This document shows, one piece after another, positions 37,939-47,024 of a DNA stretch of 64,000 nucleotides (the stretch's first letter is position 1; every line of letters starts with the position of its first letter). Source of the stretch: Cellulomonas shaoxiangyii (GTDB lineage: Bacteria; Actinomycetota; Actinomycetes; Actinomycetales; Cellulomonadaceae); assembly GCF_004798685.1 (NCBI RefSeq), contig NZ_CP039291.1, forward strand, positions 2,914,001-2,978,000. Direction: 5' to 3'. A model generated the notes under the pieces. That model saw nothing but the letters and a program-made list of their open reading frames with translations, was not told the DNA's origin and did not search any database. Position numbers and translations under genes: made by a program.

Positions 37939-38700
37939 TCAGCGCCCGAGCCGGCGCTCCCGCTGGGCGTACGCGCGCAGCGCGCGCAGGAAGTCGACGC
38001 GCCGGAAGTCCGGCCAGTACGCCTCGCAGAAGTAGAACTCCGAGTGGGCGCTCTGCCACAGCAGGAACCCACCGAGGCGCTGCTCGCCCGACGTGCGGAT
38101 CACCAGGTCGGGGTCGGGCTGCCCCTTGGTGTAGAGGTGCTCGGCGATGTGGTCGACGTCGAACGCCCCGGCCAGCTCCTCGACGCTGGTCCCCACCTCG
38201 GCGTGGTGCCGCAGGAAGGACCGCACCGCGTCGGCGATCTCCCGCCTGCCGCCGTACCCGACGGCGGCGTTGACGTGCAGCCCGTCGACGTCCGCCGTCG
38301 CCTCCTCCGCGCGTCGCAGCGCCTCCGCGGTGCGCGTGGGGAGCATGTCGAGCGCCCCCACCGCCTGGATGCGCCAGCGGCGCTCGGCGGCGAGCTCGCC
38401 CACCACGTCCTCGATGACGGTGAGCAGCGGCTCGAGCTCCTCGGGGTCGCGCGAGAGGTTGTCGGTGGACAGCATCCACAGCGTGACGACCTCGACGCCG
38501 ACGTCCTCGCTCCACGCGAGCACGTCGCCGATCTTGTCCGCCCCGCGCCGGTGCCCGTGCGCCGAGGAGACGCCGCTGCTGCGCGCCCACCGGCGGTTGC
38601 CGTCGAGGATGACGCCGATGTGCCGGGGCATCTGCGCCGGCGGCAGCGAGGCGGCCAGGCGGCGCTCGTACAGGCCGTACAGCGGGTGCGGCAGGCGCAC
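37939..38700 (-). CDS. Cis-prenyltransferase (UppS family)
   Basis: Cytoplasmic/peripheral enzyme that elongates an allylic diphosphate with IPP in cis, 253 residues. The catalytic aspartate is D33 in ILDGNRRWA. The conserved stretches STDNLSR, NAAVGYGGRREI, PDLVIRTSGEQRLGGFLLWQ and EFYFCEAYWPDF are all present. Position next to trhA recalls mycobacterial Rv1086, a short-chain (Z)-farnesyl diphosphate synthase, rather than the main long-chain enzyme. Product length cannot be read with certainty. The GTG start follows GGGAGG by six bases. The gene is divergent from trhA. Confidence 0.93.
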   Translation of the reverse strand: MRLPHPLYGLYERRLAASLPPAQMPRHIGVILDGNRRWARSSGVSSAHGHRRGADKIGDVLAWSEDVGVEVVTLWMLSTDNLSRDPEELEPLLTVIEDVVGELAAERRWRIQAVGALDMLPTRTAEALRRAEEATADVDGLHVNAAVGYGGRREIADAVRSFLRHHAEVGTSVEELAGAFDVDHIAEHLYTKGQPDPDLVIRTSGEQRLGGFLLWQSAHSEFYFCEAYWPDFRRVDFLRALRAYAQRERRLGR

Positions 38701-38810
38701 GCGGACCCTCCCCTGGACGATCGGTGGACGCGCTCACGGTACTCGCCGCGGTCACGCCCCGGGGCTCCTCCGGACCGCCGGCCGCGTCGACACCGCTGCG
38801 ACGTGTGCGT

Positions 38811-38830
38811 AACCTACGGTGACGTAGGTT
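38811..38830 (+). promoter_or_regulatory. Perfect palindrome at the trhA promoter
   Basis: AACCTACG, a GTGA centre and CGTAGGTT form a 20-bp perfect inverted repeat 27 bp before the trhA start. A TAGGTT that could serve as -10 is its right arm. It resembles a TetR-type operator; palindromes of this style precede membrane-lipid genes in other actinobacteria, as far as I recall. A dimeric repressor bound here would block transcription. Confidence 0.6.
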
Positions 38831-38857
38831 CGACCCGGACGAAGGCGGGACAGACGT

Positions 38858-39613
38858 ATGAGCTCCACCCCCGCAGGCCCCGGTGGCGACACCAGGCACG
38901 CCGCGGACGGCAGGGTCGGGCGCGCCGCCGAGGCCGTCGGTGACGCGGTCGGCGACGCCGTCGAGGCGGTCGTCGACGAGGTCAAGCCCCGCCTGCGCGG
39001 CTGGGTCCACGCGGGCGTCGCCCCGTTCGTGCTCGTCGCCTCGGTCCTGCTCGTCGCGCTGTCACCCACCCCGGCCGCCCGGTGGTCCACCGCCGTCTTC
39101 GGCGTCTCCGCCGTGCTCCTCTTCGGCACGAGCGCCGTCTACCACCGCGGCACGTGGACGCGGCGCGTGGCCGCCGTCCTGCGCCGCCTCGACCACACGA
39201 ACATCTTCCTCATCATCGCGGGCACGTACACGCCGCTCGCGGTGCTGCTGCTGCCGGCGTCGACGGCGCGGATGCTGCTGACGGTCGTCTGGGTCGGCGC
39301 GCTCGTCGGGGTGCTCGCGCGCGTGTTCTGGCTGCACGCGCCCCGCTGGGTCTACGTGCCCATCTACCTGGCCCTCGGGTGGGTCGCCGTCGGCTTCATG
39401 CCCCAGTTCTGGCGCACCGGCGGCCCGCTCATCGTCTGGCTCATCGCCGGCGGCGGCCTCGCGTACACGGTCGGCGCGATCATCTACGCGCTGAAGCGGC
39501 CGAACCCCAGCCCGCGCTGGTTCGGCTTCCACGAGGTGTTCCACGTGCTGACGGTCATCGGGTACGGGTGCCACTTCGCCGCGGTCGCCGTCGCGGCGTC
39601 GCGCGCGGGCTGA
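38858..39613 (+). CDS. trhA: Hemolysin III / TrhA family membrane protein
   Basis: Seven-helix membrane protein of the PAQR superfamily, 251 residues. A 45-residue Ala/Val/Asp-rich N-terminus precedes the helices. Motifs with metal-binding potential are visible: S-x-x-x-H in GTSAVYHRG, DHTNIFLIIAGTYTP, and the C-terminal H-x-x-x-H in FHEVFHVL. TrhA proteins help keep membranes fluid in other bacteria; the original haemolysin label is misleading. It is transcribed alone from a promoter with a perfect palindrome, convergent with trpS. Pairing with the divergent cis-prenyltransferase is conserved in mycobacteria. Confidence 0.92.
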   Translation: MSSTPAGPGGDTRHAADGRVGRAAEAVGDAVGDAVEAVVDEVKPRLRGWVHAGVAPFVLVASVLLVALSPTPAARWSTAVFGVSAVLLFGTSAVYHRGTWTRRVAAVLRRLDHTNIFLIIAGTYTPLAVLLLPASTARMLLTVVWVGALVGVLARVFWLHAPRWVYVPIYLALGWVAVGFMPQFWRTGGPLIVWLIAGGGLAYTVGAIIYALKRPNPSPRWFGFHEVFHVLTVIGYGCHFAAVAVAASRAG

Positions 39614-39656
39614 CCCGCCGCCGCGGTCCACGACGCGCGCCCGCAGCCCGGCGGCG

Positions 39657-40829
39657 TCAGTACGTCATGCCCATCGCCTCCTGGACCCGCTGCAGCGTGC
39701 GCGCCGCCACGGCGTTCGCGTGCTGGTTGCCGGCCGCCAGGACGCCCCGCAGAAGGTCGTCGGCGCCCTCGAGCTCCCGGCGGCGCTCCCGCAGCGGGCG
39801 AAGGTGCTCGTTGACGGCCTCCGTCACCGTCCGCTTGAGCACGGCGCCCCCGCCGGCGCCGATATCCCCGGCGAGCGCCTCCGGGGTGGTACCGGCGCAC
39901 AGGGCCGCGGTGAGCAGCAGACTCGCCACCTCCGGCCGGCGCACGGGGTCGTAGGTGATGTGGCGCCCGGCGTCGGTCCTGGCCGAGCGGATCAGACGGG
40001 CGGTCTCGTCCTCGTCCGCGCGCAGCGCGACCGCGTTGCCCGCGCTCTTGCTCATCTTCGCGCCGTCGGTCCCCAGCAGCAGCGGGGCCGGTGAGAGCAA
40101 CGCCTCCGGCTCGCTCAGCAGCCGCTCGCCGGAGCCGTAGCGGTCGTTGAAGCGCCGTGCGACGAGCCGCGTGGTCTCGAGGTGCGGCAGCTGGTCCTGC
40201 CCGACGGGCACCAGGTTGGCGGCGCAGAAGAGGATGTCCGCGGCCTGGTGAACCGGGTAGGTGAGCAGCAGGCCGCTCATCGACCGGCCGCCGGATGCCT
40301 TGGCCGCCGCCGCCTCCGCCTTGACGGTGGGGTTGCGCTGCAGCTCCGCGACGCTGACGAGGCTGAGGAACGGCAGGAGCAGCTGGTTCAGCGCCGGTAC
40401 CGCGCTGTGCGTGAAGATCGTGGCCGAGCCCTCGCCGGCGCCGCCGTCCCCGCGCGCCGCGACGCCGGTCGCGAGGTAGTCCAGCAGCAGCTCGCGCACG
40501 TTGCCGCGCACGTCCCCGGCGACATCCCGGTCCGTGATGACCTGGTAGTCGGCGACGACGAGGAACATCTCCACGCCGGCACGCTGCAGGCGGACGCGGT
40601 TGGTCAGGGTGCCCAGGTAGTGCCCGAGGTGCAGCGGGCCGGTCGGGCGGTCCCCGGTGAGCACGCGGAACCGGTGCGGCTCCCTCGCCAGCTCCAGCTC
40701 CAGCTCGGCGCTGCGCCGCTGAGCGGCGAGCACGGACCGCGTGGGCAGCGCGGACGCGGGGGGTCGGGCGGCGGTGGACGCCGCACCGCCGGGCGAGGAC
40801 ACGGCGGCGGACGTGGTCGGGCGGGACAT
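39657..40829 (-). CDS. trpS: Tryptophanyl-tRNA synthetase, attenuator-controlled
   Basis: Class I synthetase charging tRNA-Trp, 390 residues. The HIGH-type motif is HLGH at residues 67-70 within GPLHLGHYLG, and KMSKS is intact at 258-262. GDRPTGPLHLGH, LLTYPVHQAADIL and VGQDQLPHLE are family hallmarks. The first 45 residues are a low-complexity extension. The ATG follows AAGGAG by six bases. Upstream on the transcript lies a ten-codon leader with two adjacent Trp codons and several hairpins, as described for the auxiliary, indolmycin-resistant trpS1 of Streptomyces. This is therefore probably the regulated rather than the only TrpRS; resistance is not deducible. Confidence 0.95.
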   Translation of the reverse strand: MSRPTTSAAVSSPGGAASTAARPPASALPTRSVLAAQRRSAELELELAREPHRFRVLTGDRPTGPLHLGHYLGTLTNRVRLQRAGVEMFLVVADYQVITDRDVAGDVRGNVRELLLDYLATGVAARGDGGAGEGSATIFTHSAVPALNQLLLPFLSLVSVAELQRNPTVKAEAAAAKASGGRSMSGLLLTYPVHQAADILFCAANLVPVGQDQLPHLETTRLVARRFNDRYGSGERLLSEPEALLSPAPLLLGTDGAKMSKSAGNAVALRADEDETARLIRSARTDAGRHITYDPVRRPEVASLLLTAALCAGTTPEALAGDIGAGGGAVLKRTVTEAVNEHLRPLRERRRELEGADDLLRGVLAAGNQHANAVAARTLQRVQEAMGMTY

Positions 40830-40834
40830 TCGGT

Positions 40835-40852
40835 GCTCCTTCGAGAAGGAGC
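40835..40852 (-). promoter_or_regulatory. Hairpin sequestering the trpS ribosome-binding site
   Basis: On the mRNA strand GCTCCTT, a CTCG loop and AAGGAGC pair perfectly. The 3' arm contains the AAGGAG of trpS, so folding would hide the ribosome-binding site and add translational control. Confidence 0.65.
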
Positions 40853-40866
40853 CGCCCACCGCCCTC

Positions 40867-40950
40867 GTGCCGGTGCCGGGTGCCGGCACACGTCCGAGCC
40901 GCCGGGGGCAGCTCGGACAGGTCCGGTCGCAGCCGCCGCTACAGCGGCTG
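40867..40950 (-). promoter_or_regulatory. trpS attenuator hairpins
   Basis: Three successive perfect stems lie on the mRNA strand. CAGCCGC/GCGGCTG (40950-40930) begins immediately after the Trp codons and spans the leader stop. GTCCGAGC/GCTCGGAC (40918-40892) has an 11-nt loop, and GTGCCGG/CCGGCAC (40889-40867) follows. CGGAC after the first stem can pair with the 5' arm of the second (CGGAC-CT-GTCCG), giving an alternative fold. A ribosome stalled at the Trp codons would open the first stem. No U-tract is seen. Confidence 0.7.
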
Positions 40951-40971
40951 CCACCAGGTGCACGGGGTCAT
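40939..40971 (-). CDS. trpS leader peptide with two Trp codons
   Basis: Ten-codon reading frame MTPCTWWQPL ending in TAG, on the trpS strand 110 bp before the trpS start. Two consecutive TGG codons at positions 6 and 7 are far above chance for a ten-residue peptide. A self-complementary stem begins right after them. Tryptophan starvation would stall the ribosome there and shift the downstream RNA fold. There is no strong Shine-Dalgarno sequence, but a TACGGT -10-like hexamer lies 12 bases upstream, so translation may start close to the 5' end. The peptide itself needs no function. Confidence 0.8.
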   Translation of the reverse strand: MTPCTWWQPL

Positions 40972-40983
40972 CAGCACGGACGC

Positions 40984-40989
40984 ACCGTA
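40984..40989 (-). promoter_or_regulatory. Candidate -10 of the trpS leader transcript
   Basis: TACGGT on the minus strand lies 12 bases before the leader ATG; the transcript would begin about six bases before the peptide. No -35 is obvious in the GC-only sequence upstream. Confidence 0.35.
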
Positions 40990-41087
40990 CCCGCGTCCCC
41001 GGCCCCGGCCCCGGCCCACCGACGACGCTGCGACGCGCGACCGTCGGCGCCGTCCCCTGCCGGCGTGGCGCGGGCGGTGGGGGCGCG

Positions 41088-41930
41088 TCAGGTGCGCGGG
41101 ACGACCGCGTACCTGCGGTGGGTCAGCGAGGGGTTGCGCTCGCGCACCGCGACCAGCGCGTCCGCGTCGAGGTCCACCGTGCGCACCTGCGGCGTCTCGT
41201 CGAGCTCGAGGCCCACCACCCCGTCGGGTCCCACCACGAGCGAGCGGCCCACCACGCCGCGCCCCGCCTGGCCGACGGCCACGACGGCGGACGTGTTCTC
41301 GATCGCGCGCGCCGCGGCGAGCGTGCGCCAGTGCGTCGACTTCAGCGGACCCGCAGCCCACGCCGCCGGGACGACGAGCACGTGCGCGCCCGCGTCGACC
41401 AGCCGCCGGGCGGACTCCGGGAACCGCAGGTCGTAGCACGTCATCACGCCGAACCGCAGGCCGGCGACGTCGAGCACCAGCGGCGGCGCGTCGGCCGGCC
41501 CGGCCACGAACCGGTCGGACTCGCGCTGCCCGAACGCGTCGTACAGGTGCACCTTGCGGTAGACCCCGGCGAGCGCACCGTCGGCCGTGACGCCGACGAC
41601 GGTGTTGACGGCACGCGGCGCCCCCGGCCCGTCGTCCTCGCCCGGCACGGTGGTGCCCGCGAGCACCGCGACGCCGGCGCGGGCGGCCTCCTCGCGCAGC
41701 GCCGAGACGAAGGGACCGTCGAGCGGCTCCGCGAGCTCGGGGCCGACGCCACGCGGGTCGAACGCCGACGCGTACTCCGGCAGGACCACGACGTCGGCCC
41801 GGGCGCGCCCCGCCTCACGGACCGCGTCGCGCGCGACCTCGACGTTGGCGCCGCGGTCCGTGCCGACCTGCAGCTGGGCGACCGTGACGCGCACGGCCGG
41901 GCGGACCGGCGCCGCGGGACGCGCGGTCAC
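41088..41930 (-). CDS. Carbon-nitrogen hydrolase (nitrilase superfamily)
   Basis: Amidase-type enzyme of the nitrilase superfamily, 280 residues. The catalytic triad is complete: E52 in LPEYASAF, K126 in YRKVHLYDAF and C165 in MTCYDLRFPE. The sequence pattern resembles omega-amidase/Nit-type and deaminated-glutathione amidases, but the substrate cannot be fixed. No signal peptide is present. The GTG start overlaps the upstream gene by four bases, making an operon with the small membrane protein and mca. In that context it could act on a thiol or amide by-product, which is inference. Confidence 0.88.
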   Translation of the reverse strand: MTARPAAPVRPAVRVTVAQLQVGTDRGANVEVARDAVREAGRARADVVVLPEYASAFDPRGVGPELAEPLDGPFVSALREEAARAGVAVLAGTTVPGEDDGPGAPRAVNTVVGVTADGALAGVYRKVHLYDAFGQRESDRFVAGPADAPPLVLDVAGLRFGVMTCYDLRFPESARRLVDAGAHVLVVPAAWAAGPLKSTHWRTLAAARAIENTSAVVAVGQAGRGVVGRSLVVGPDGVVGLELDETPQVRTVDLDADALVAVRERNPSLTHRRYAVVPRT

Positions 41931-42325
41931 GGCGTGCGGCCGGTCCCCGGACGGTCGTCACCGGCCGGACCGGCCGACGGGCCGGCCGACGGGTCGCCCG
42001 ACGTGCCCGTCGCCGGACCGTCGACGGGCGGCGCCGCGGGGCGCCCTGCCTCCTCGCGCGCGTCGAGCTCGGCGCGCGCGACGTCACCGTCGGAGGGCGC
42101 GTCCCCCGAGGCGTCGTCGCCGCGCAGCCGTGCGCGGTGGTCGGCGCGGCGCAGGCGCCGGCTGAGGGACACCGCGAGCGCGATGACCACCAGGGCCAGC
42201 AGGAAGGTCACGACGAACCCGAGGAAGCCGGGCGAGCCCTCCTCGGGCGACTCGATCGTCGGGCCGGGCAGCCGCTCGGCGTGCACGACGGCGGCCAGCA
42301 CCGCGCCGGTCAGGACCCCGTTCAC
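41927..42325 (-). CDS. Small single-helix membrane protein (Rv1083-like)
   Basis: Unnamed protein of 132 residues. A short N-terminal hydrophobic stretch and the segment PTIESPEEGSPGFLG lead into one clear membrane helix (FVVTFLLALVVIALAVSL). A basic RRLRR stop-transfer and a long Gly/Asp/Pro-rich cytoplasmic tail follow. The ESPEEGSPGF motif and the position directly after mca match the Rv1083-type protein of mycobacteria. Function is unknown. It overlaps both neighbours by four bases (GTGA), so expression is tied to mca. Confidence 0.78.
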   Translation of the reverse strand: MNGVLTGAVLAAVVHAERLPGPTIESPEEGSPGFLGFVVTFLLALVVIALAVSLSRRLRRADHRARLRGDDASGDAPSDGDVARAELDAREEAGRPAAPPVDGPATGTSGDPSAGPSAGPAGDDRPGTGRTP

Positions 42326-43209
42326 CGCGCCGCCTCCGTCCCGCGGATCCCCGCGAACAGGTCGTCCTCGGGCAGCGTCGTCGGCACCCGCGACTCCGCG
42401 AGCTCGAACTCCTCGGTGCGCCACTGCGCGAGCTCGACCTCGCGCGGGACGGCGAAGAACCAGCCCTCGGGGTCGATCTGCGTCGCGTGGGAGCGCAGGG
42501 CCGCGTCACGCTGCGGGAAGTAGTCGGCGCACTCGACGCGCGTGGTCACCGGGCGCTCGGGCACCTCCCGCGCCTGCCGCGAGTCGATCCAGTCGCTGAA
42601 CGGCGACTCGCCGCCGGCCGCGACGATCGCGTCGTGCACGGTGCGCATGCGGGCCAGCGAGAAGCCGTGGTTGTAGTACAGCTTCAGCGGCGTCCAGGGC
42701 GCCCCGCGGTCGCGGTAGCGCTCGGGGTCGCCCGCGGCGGCGAACGCCTCGACCGCGACCCGGTGGCACATGACGTGGTCCGGGTGCGGGTACCCGCCGC
42801 TGGGGTCGTAGGTCGTGACGACGTGCGGGCGGAAGTCGCGGACCAGCTCGACGAGCGGCGCGGACGCCTCCTCGAGCGGCACGAGCGCGAAGCAGCCGTC
42901 GGGCAGCGGCGGCAGCGGGTCGCCCTCGGGCAGGCCGGAGTCGACGAAGCCGAGCCAGTGCTGGCGCACGCCGAGCGCCGCGGCGGCGGCCGCCATCTCC
43001 TCGCGCCGGACCGCCGCCATCTCCTCGCCGCCCGCGGGCGCCGGCCCGTAGTGCGGGTTCAGCACGTCGCCGCGCTCCCCGCCGGTGCAGGTGACGACGA
43101 GCACGTCGACGCCCTCGGCCGCGTAGCGCGCGGTCGTCGCGGCCCCCTTGCTGGACTCGTCGTCGGGGTGCGCGTGCACCGCCATGAGCCGTAGCCGCTC
43201 CGTGGTCAC
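42322..43209 (-). CDS. mca: Mycothiol S-conjugate amidase
   Basis: Zinc amidase that cleaves mycothiol S-conjugates for export as mercapturic acids, 295 residues. It belongs to the LmbE/MshB family: zinc ligands H14 and D17 in VHAHPDDESSKGAAT and a histidine in YPHPDH (H145 likely). The SSKGAAT and TCTGGERGDVLNP stretches match Mca better than the sister deacetylase MshB. The GTG has GGGAGG six bases upstream. It is divergent from the DUF4307 gene and greA, the same layout as mycobacterial Rv1080c-Rv1082. Mca marks a mycothiol-using actinobacterium. Confidence 0.93.
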   Translation of the reverse strand: MTTERLRLMAVHAHPDDESSKGAATTARYAAEGVDVLVVTCTGGERGDVLNPHYGPAPAGGEEMAAVRREEMAAAAAALGVRQHWLGFVDSGLPEGDPLPPLPDGCFALVPLEEASAPLVELVRDFRPHVVTTYDPSGGYPHPDHVMCHRVAVEAFAAAGDPERYRDRGAPWTPLKLYYNHGFSLARMRTVHDAIVAAGGESPFSDWIDSRQAREVPERPVTTRVECADYFPQRDAALRSHATQIDPEGWFFAVPREVELAQWRTEEFELAESRVPTTLPEDDLFAGIRGTEAAR

Positions 43210-43309
43210 CCAGGGCCTCCCGTCACAGGTCGTCGGACGAGAGACAATGATCCCCCACCCGCACGCACGACCCGTACGACGAGCCCCTCGTCCCACGTCT
43301 GGAGGACCC

Positions 43310-43714
43310 GTGGTCGCACCGGCACCCCGCACGCCCGTCGGGCGCTACGGACCGGAGCCCACCGCCGCCACCCGCCGCGCGCAGCGATGGGCGATGGCCG
43401 CGCTCGTGGTCGTCGCCATGCTCGTGCTCGGGTGGATCGGCAGCGGTGTGCTGCGCGACCCGGTGCAGTGGAAGACGATCGGGTTCCGCGTCGACGGCGC
43501 CGCGTCCACGCAGGTCACGTTCGACGTGACGACCGACCCGGGCGTCGGCGCGACCTGCCGGGTGCAGGCGCTGTCGAGCTCGTACGCGCAGGTCGGGGTC
43601 CTCGACGTGGAGGTGCCCCCCGCCGCCGAGCGCACGCGCCGCGTGACCGTCACGGTGCCGACGGTGCAGGAGGCCGTGTCGGCCACCGTGGACGCCTGCA
43701 GCCCCCTGCCCTGA
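43310..43714 (+). CDS. DUF4307 membrane protein
   Basis: Actinobacterial family of unknown function, 134 residues. The N-terminal RYG motif (VGRYGPEP) precedes one membrane helix (AMAALVVVAMLVLGWIGSGVL) and an outer beta-rich domain with two cysteines (ATCRV and VDACSP). These are well placed for a disulfide. The GTG start follows GGAGG by four bases; an ATG 63 bp upstream is possible but has no ribosome-binding site. It is transcribed towards greA and divergent from mca, as in mycobacteria (Rv1081c). Confidence 0.82.
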   Translation: MVAPAPRTPVGRYGPEPTAATRRAQRWAMAALVVVAMLVLGWIGSGVLRDPVQWKTIGFRVDGAASTQVTFDVTTDPGVGATCRVQALSSSYAQVGVLDVEVPPAAERTRRVTVTVPTVQEAVSATVDACSPLP

Positions 43715-43792
43715 CGGCCCGCTCCCCCGTCGCCGTGCACCCGACGGGGTGGTCCCGGACGTCCATTTTCGCCCCACCCGGGGCCGCCCGGC

Positions 43793-43798
43793 TACGAT
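43793..43798 (+). promoter_or_regulatory. Candidate -10 of greA
   Basis: TACGAT lies in the otherwise GC-only stretch before greA, with a T-rich CATTTTCG about 20 bp upstream. A start here would give a leader of about 150 nt. Confidence 0.35.
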
Positions 43799-43958
43799 GG
43801 ACGTTTACGCCGCCCCGGTCCGGCGTCGTACGACATGGTCGACGCGACCGCGGACAGACGGCGACACCGTCCCGCACCGCCGCGCCGTACCCGTGCGCGT
43901 CGGCGGGGCACCCGACCACCGCCGACTGCGGTGGACCGAGGCAAGGGAAGGAGCGATC

Positions 43959-44444
43959 GTGACCGACACGACTGCGGCCACGTGGCTGACGCAGGAGGCC
44001 TACGACCGCCTCAAGGAGGAGCTCACGCGCCTCGAGACGGTGGGGCGCAAGGAGATCGCGGACCGCATCGCTGCTGCGCGCGACGAGGGAGACCTCAAGG
44101 AGAACGGCGGGTACCACGCCGCGCGCGAGGAGCAGGCCAAGCAGGAGGCCCGGATCCGCGAGCTGCAGGCCAAGCTCCGCAACGTGCAGATCGGCACGCC
44201 GCCGGACGACGGCGTCGTCGAGCCCGGGATGGTCGTCACGGCCGTCGTCGCCGGCGACGAGATGACGTTCCTGCTGGGCTCGCGCGAGATCGCCGGCTCG
44301 GCCGACATCGACGTCTTCTCCCCCACCTCGCCGCTCGGTGCGGCGATCCACGGCCACAAGGTGGGCGACGCGACGACCTACCAGGCGCCGAACGGGCGCG
44401 AGATCCCGGTGGAGATCACCGGCGCGAGCCCCTTCACGGGCTGA
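43959..44444 (+). CDS. greA: Transcription elongation factor GreA
   Basis: Rescues backtracked RNA polymerase by stimulating transcript cleavage through the secondary channel. The protein has 161 residues. The N-terminal coiled coil runs to about residue 80 and contains the acidic tip ARDEGDLKENGGYHAA, where D and E coordinate the catalytic magnesium. The C-terminal FKBP-like domain ends PNGREIPVEITGASPF. The GTG start has AAGGGAAGGAG five bases upstream. A strong hairpin follows and separates it from the convergent ilvA. Confidence 0.97.
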   Translation: MTDTTAATWLTQEAYDRLKEELTRLETVGRKEIADRIAAARDEGDLKENGGYHAAREEQAKQEARIRELQAKLRNVQIGTPPDDGVVEPGMVVTAVVAGDEMTFLLGSREIAGSADIDVFSPTSPLGAAIHGHKVGDATTYQAPNGREIPVEITGASPFTG

Positions 44445-44460
44445 CGCCACCACCACGCGC

Positions 44461-44494
44461 GACGGCGCCGCCACCCCCGGGGTGCGGCGCCGTC
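44461..44494. terminator. Bidirectional terminator between greA and ilvA
   Basis: Perfect 11-bp arms GACGGCGCCGC and GCGGCGCCGTC enclose a 12-nt loop, 16 bp after the greA stop. Confidence 0.8.
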
Positions 44495-44517
44495 GGCGCG
44501 TCCGGGCCCGCCGCGCG

Positions 44518-45719
44518 TCAGGCGTCGCCCAGGCGGTAGCCCGCCGCGCGCAGGCCCGCGAGGAGGTCGCCGCAGTGCTCGGGGCCCTTCGTCTCGATCT
44601 GCAGGTCGATCGCCACCTCGCTGTACGCGAGGTCACCGCCGGTGCGGGTGTGCGCGACGTGCACGACGTTGCCGCCCATCGCTGCCACGTCGTGCAGCAG
44701 CCCGGCGAGCGCGCCGGGCGCGTCCTCGACGCGCACGTGCACCTGCAGGTACCGCCCGGCCGACGCGAGCCCGTGCCGCACGACGCGCAGCAGCACCAGC
44801 GGGTCGATGTTGCCGCCGGACAGCACGCACACGACGGGACGCCCGTCCCGCGCGAGCCCCGGGTCCGCCATCAGCGCCGCGACCGCCGCCGCACCCGACG
44901 GCTCGACCACGAGCTTGGCGCGCTCCGCGACGAGCAGCAGCGCGCGCGAGAGGTCCTCCTCCGACACCGTGCGCACCGGCACGCGGTGGTGCGCGAGCAG
45001 CTCGAACGGCACCTCACCGGGGGTGCGGATCGCGATGCCGTCGGCCATCGTCCGCAGCTCGGGGGCGGGGACCGGCCGGCCGGCCGCGAGCGACGCCGGG
45101 TAGGACGCCGCGCGCGCGGCCTGCACGCCGACGACGCCCACGTCGGGCCGGTCCTCGAGCGCCGCCGCGATGCCGGCCGCGAGCCCGCCGCCGCCGACGG
45201 GCACGAGCAGCGTGCCGACGTCGGGCACCTGCTCGAGGACCTCGAGCCCGACGGTGCCCTGGCCCGCGTCGACGTCGGGGTGGTCGAACGGGTGGATGAG
45301 GACGGCGCCCGTGCGCTCGGCGTGCTCGCGTGCGTGCACGAGCGCCTCGTCGACCGACGTGCCGACGAGGTGGACGTGCGCGCCGTAGCCCCGGGTCGCG
45401 GCGATCTTCGGCAGCGCCGCGTCGACCGGCATGAAGACGACCGACTCGAGGCCCAGCAGCCGCGCCGCGAGCGCGACGCCCTGCGCGTGGTTGCCGGCGC
45501 TCGCCGCGACGACGCCGCGCGACTTCTCGGCGGGTGACAGGCGGGACATGCGCACGTAGGCGCCGCGGATCTTGAACGACCCCGCACGCTGCAGGTTCTC
45601 GCACTTGAGCCAGACGTCCACGCCGGCCACGTCGGACAGCGCCCGGCTGCGCTGCACGGGGGTGCGCTCGGCGACCCCGGTGAGCAGCTCCGCCGCGGCA
45701 CGCACGTCCCGGGCGCCGA

Positions 45720-45723
<4 letters not shown>
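44518..45723 (-). CDS. ilvA: Threonine ammonia-lyase with ACT domain
   Basis: PLP enzyme making 2-oxobutanoate from threonine, the first step to isoleucine, 401 residues. The PLP lysine is K51 in GSFKIRGA, the phosphate-binding glycine loop is VGGGGLAAG, and SAGNHAQG is standard. A C-terminal ACT domain (about residues 325-401, LQVHVRVEDAPGALAGLL) suggests amino acid feedback. The length and single ACT domain resemble the short actinobacterial and catabolic form. The GTG overlaps the AI-2E gene by four bases, so ilvA is the last gene of a metB, AI-2E transporter, ilvA operon. Confidence 0.94.
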
Positions 45724-47020
<1,297 letters not shown>

Positions 47021-47024
<4 letters not shown>

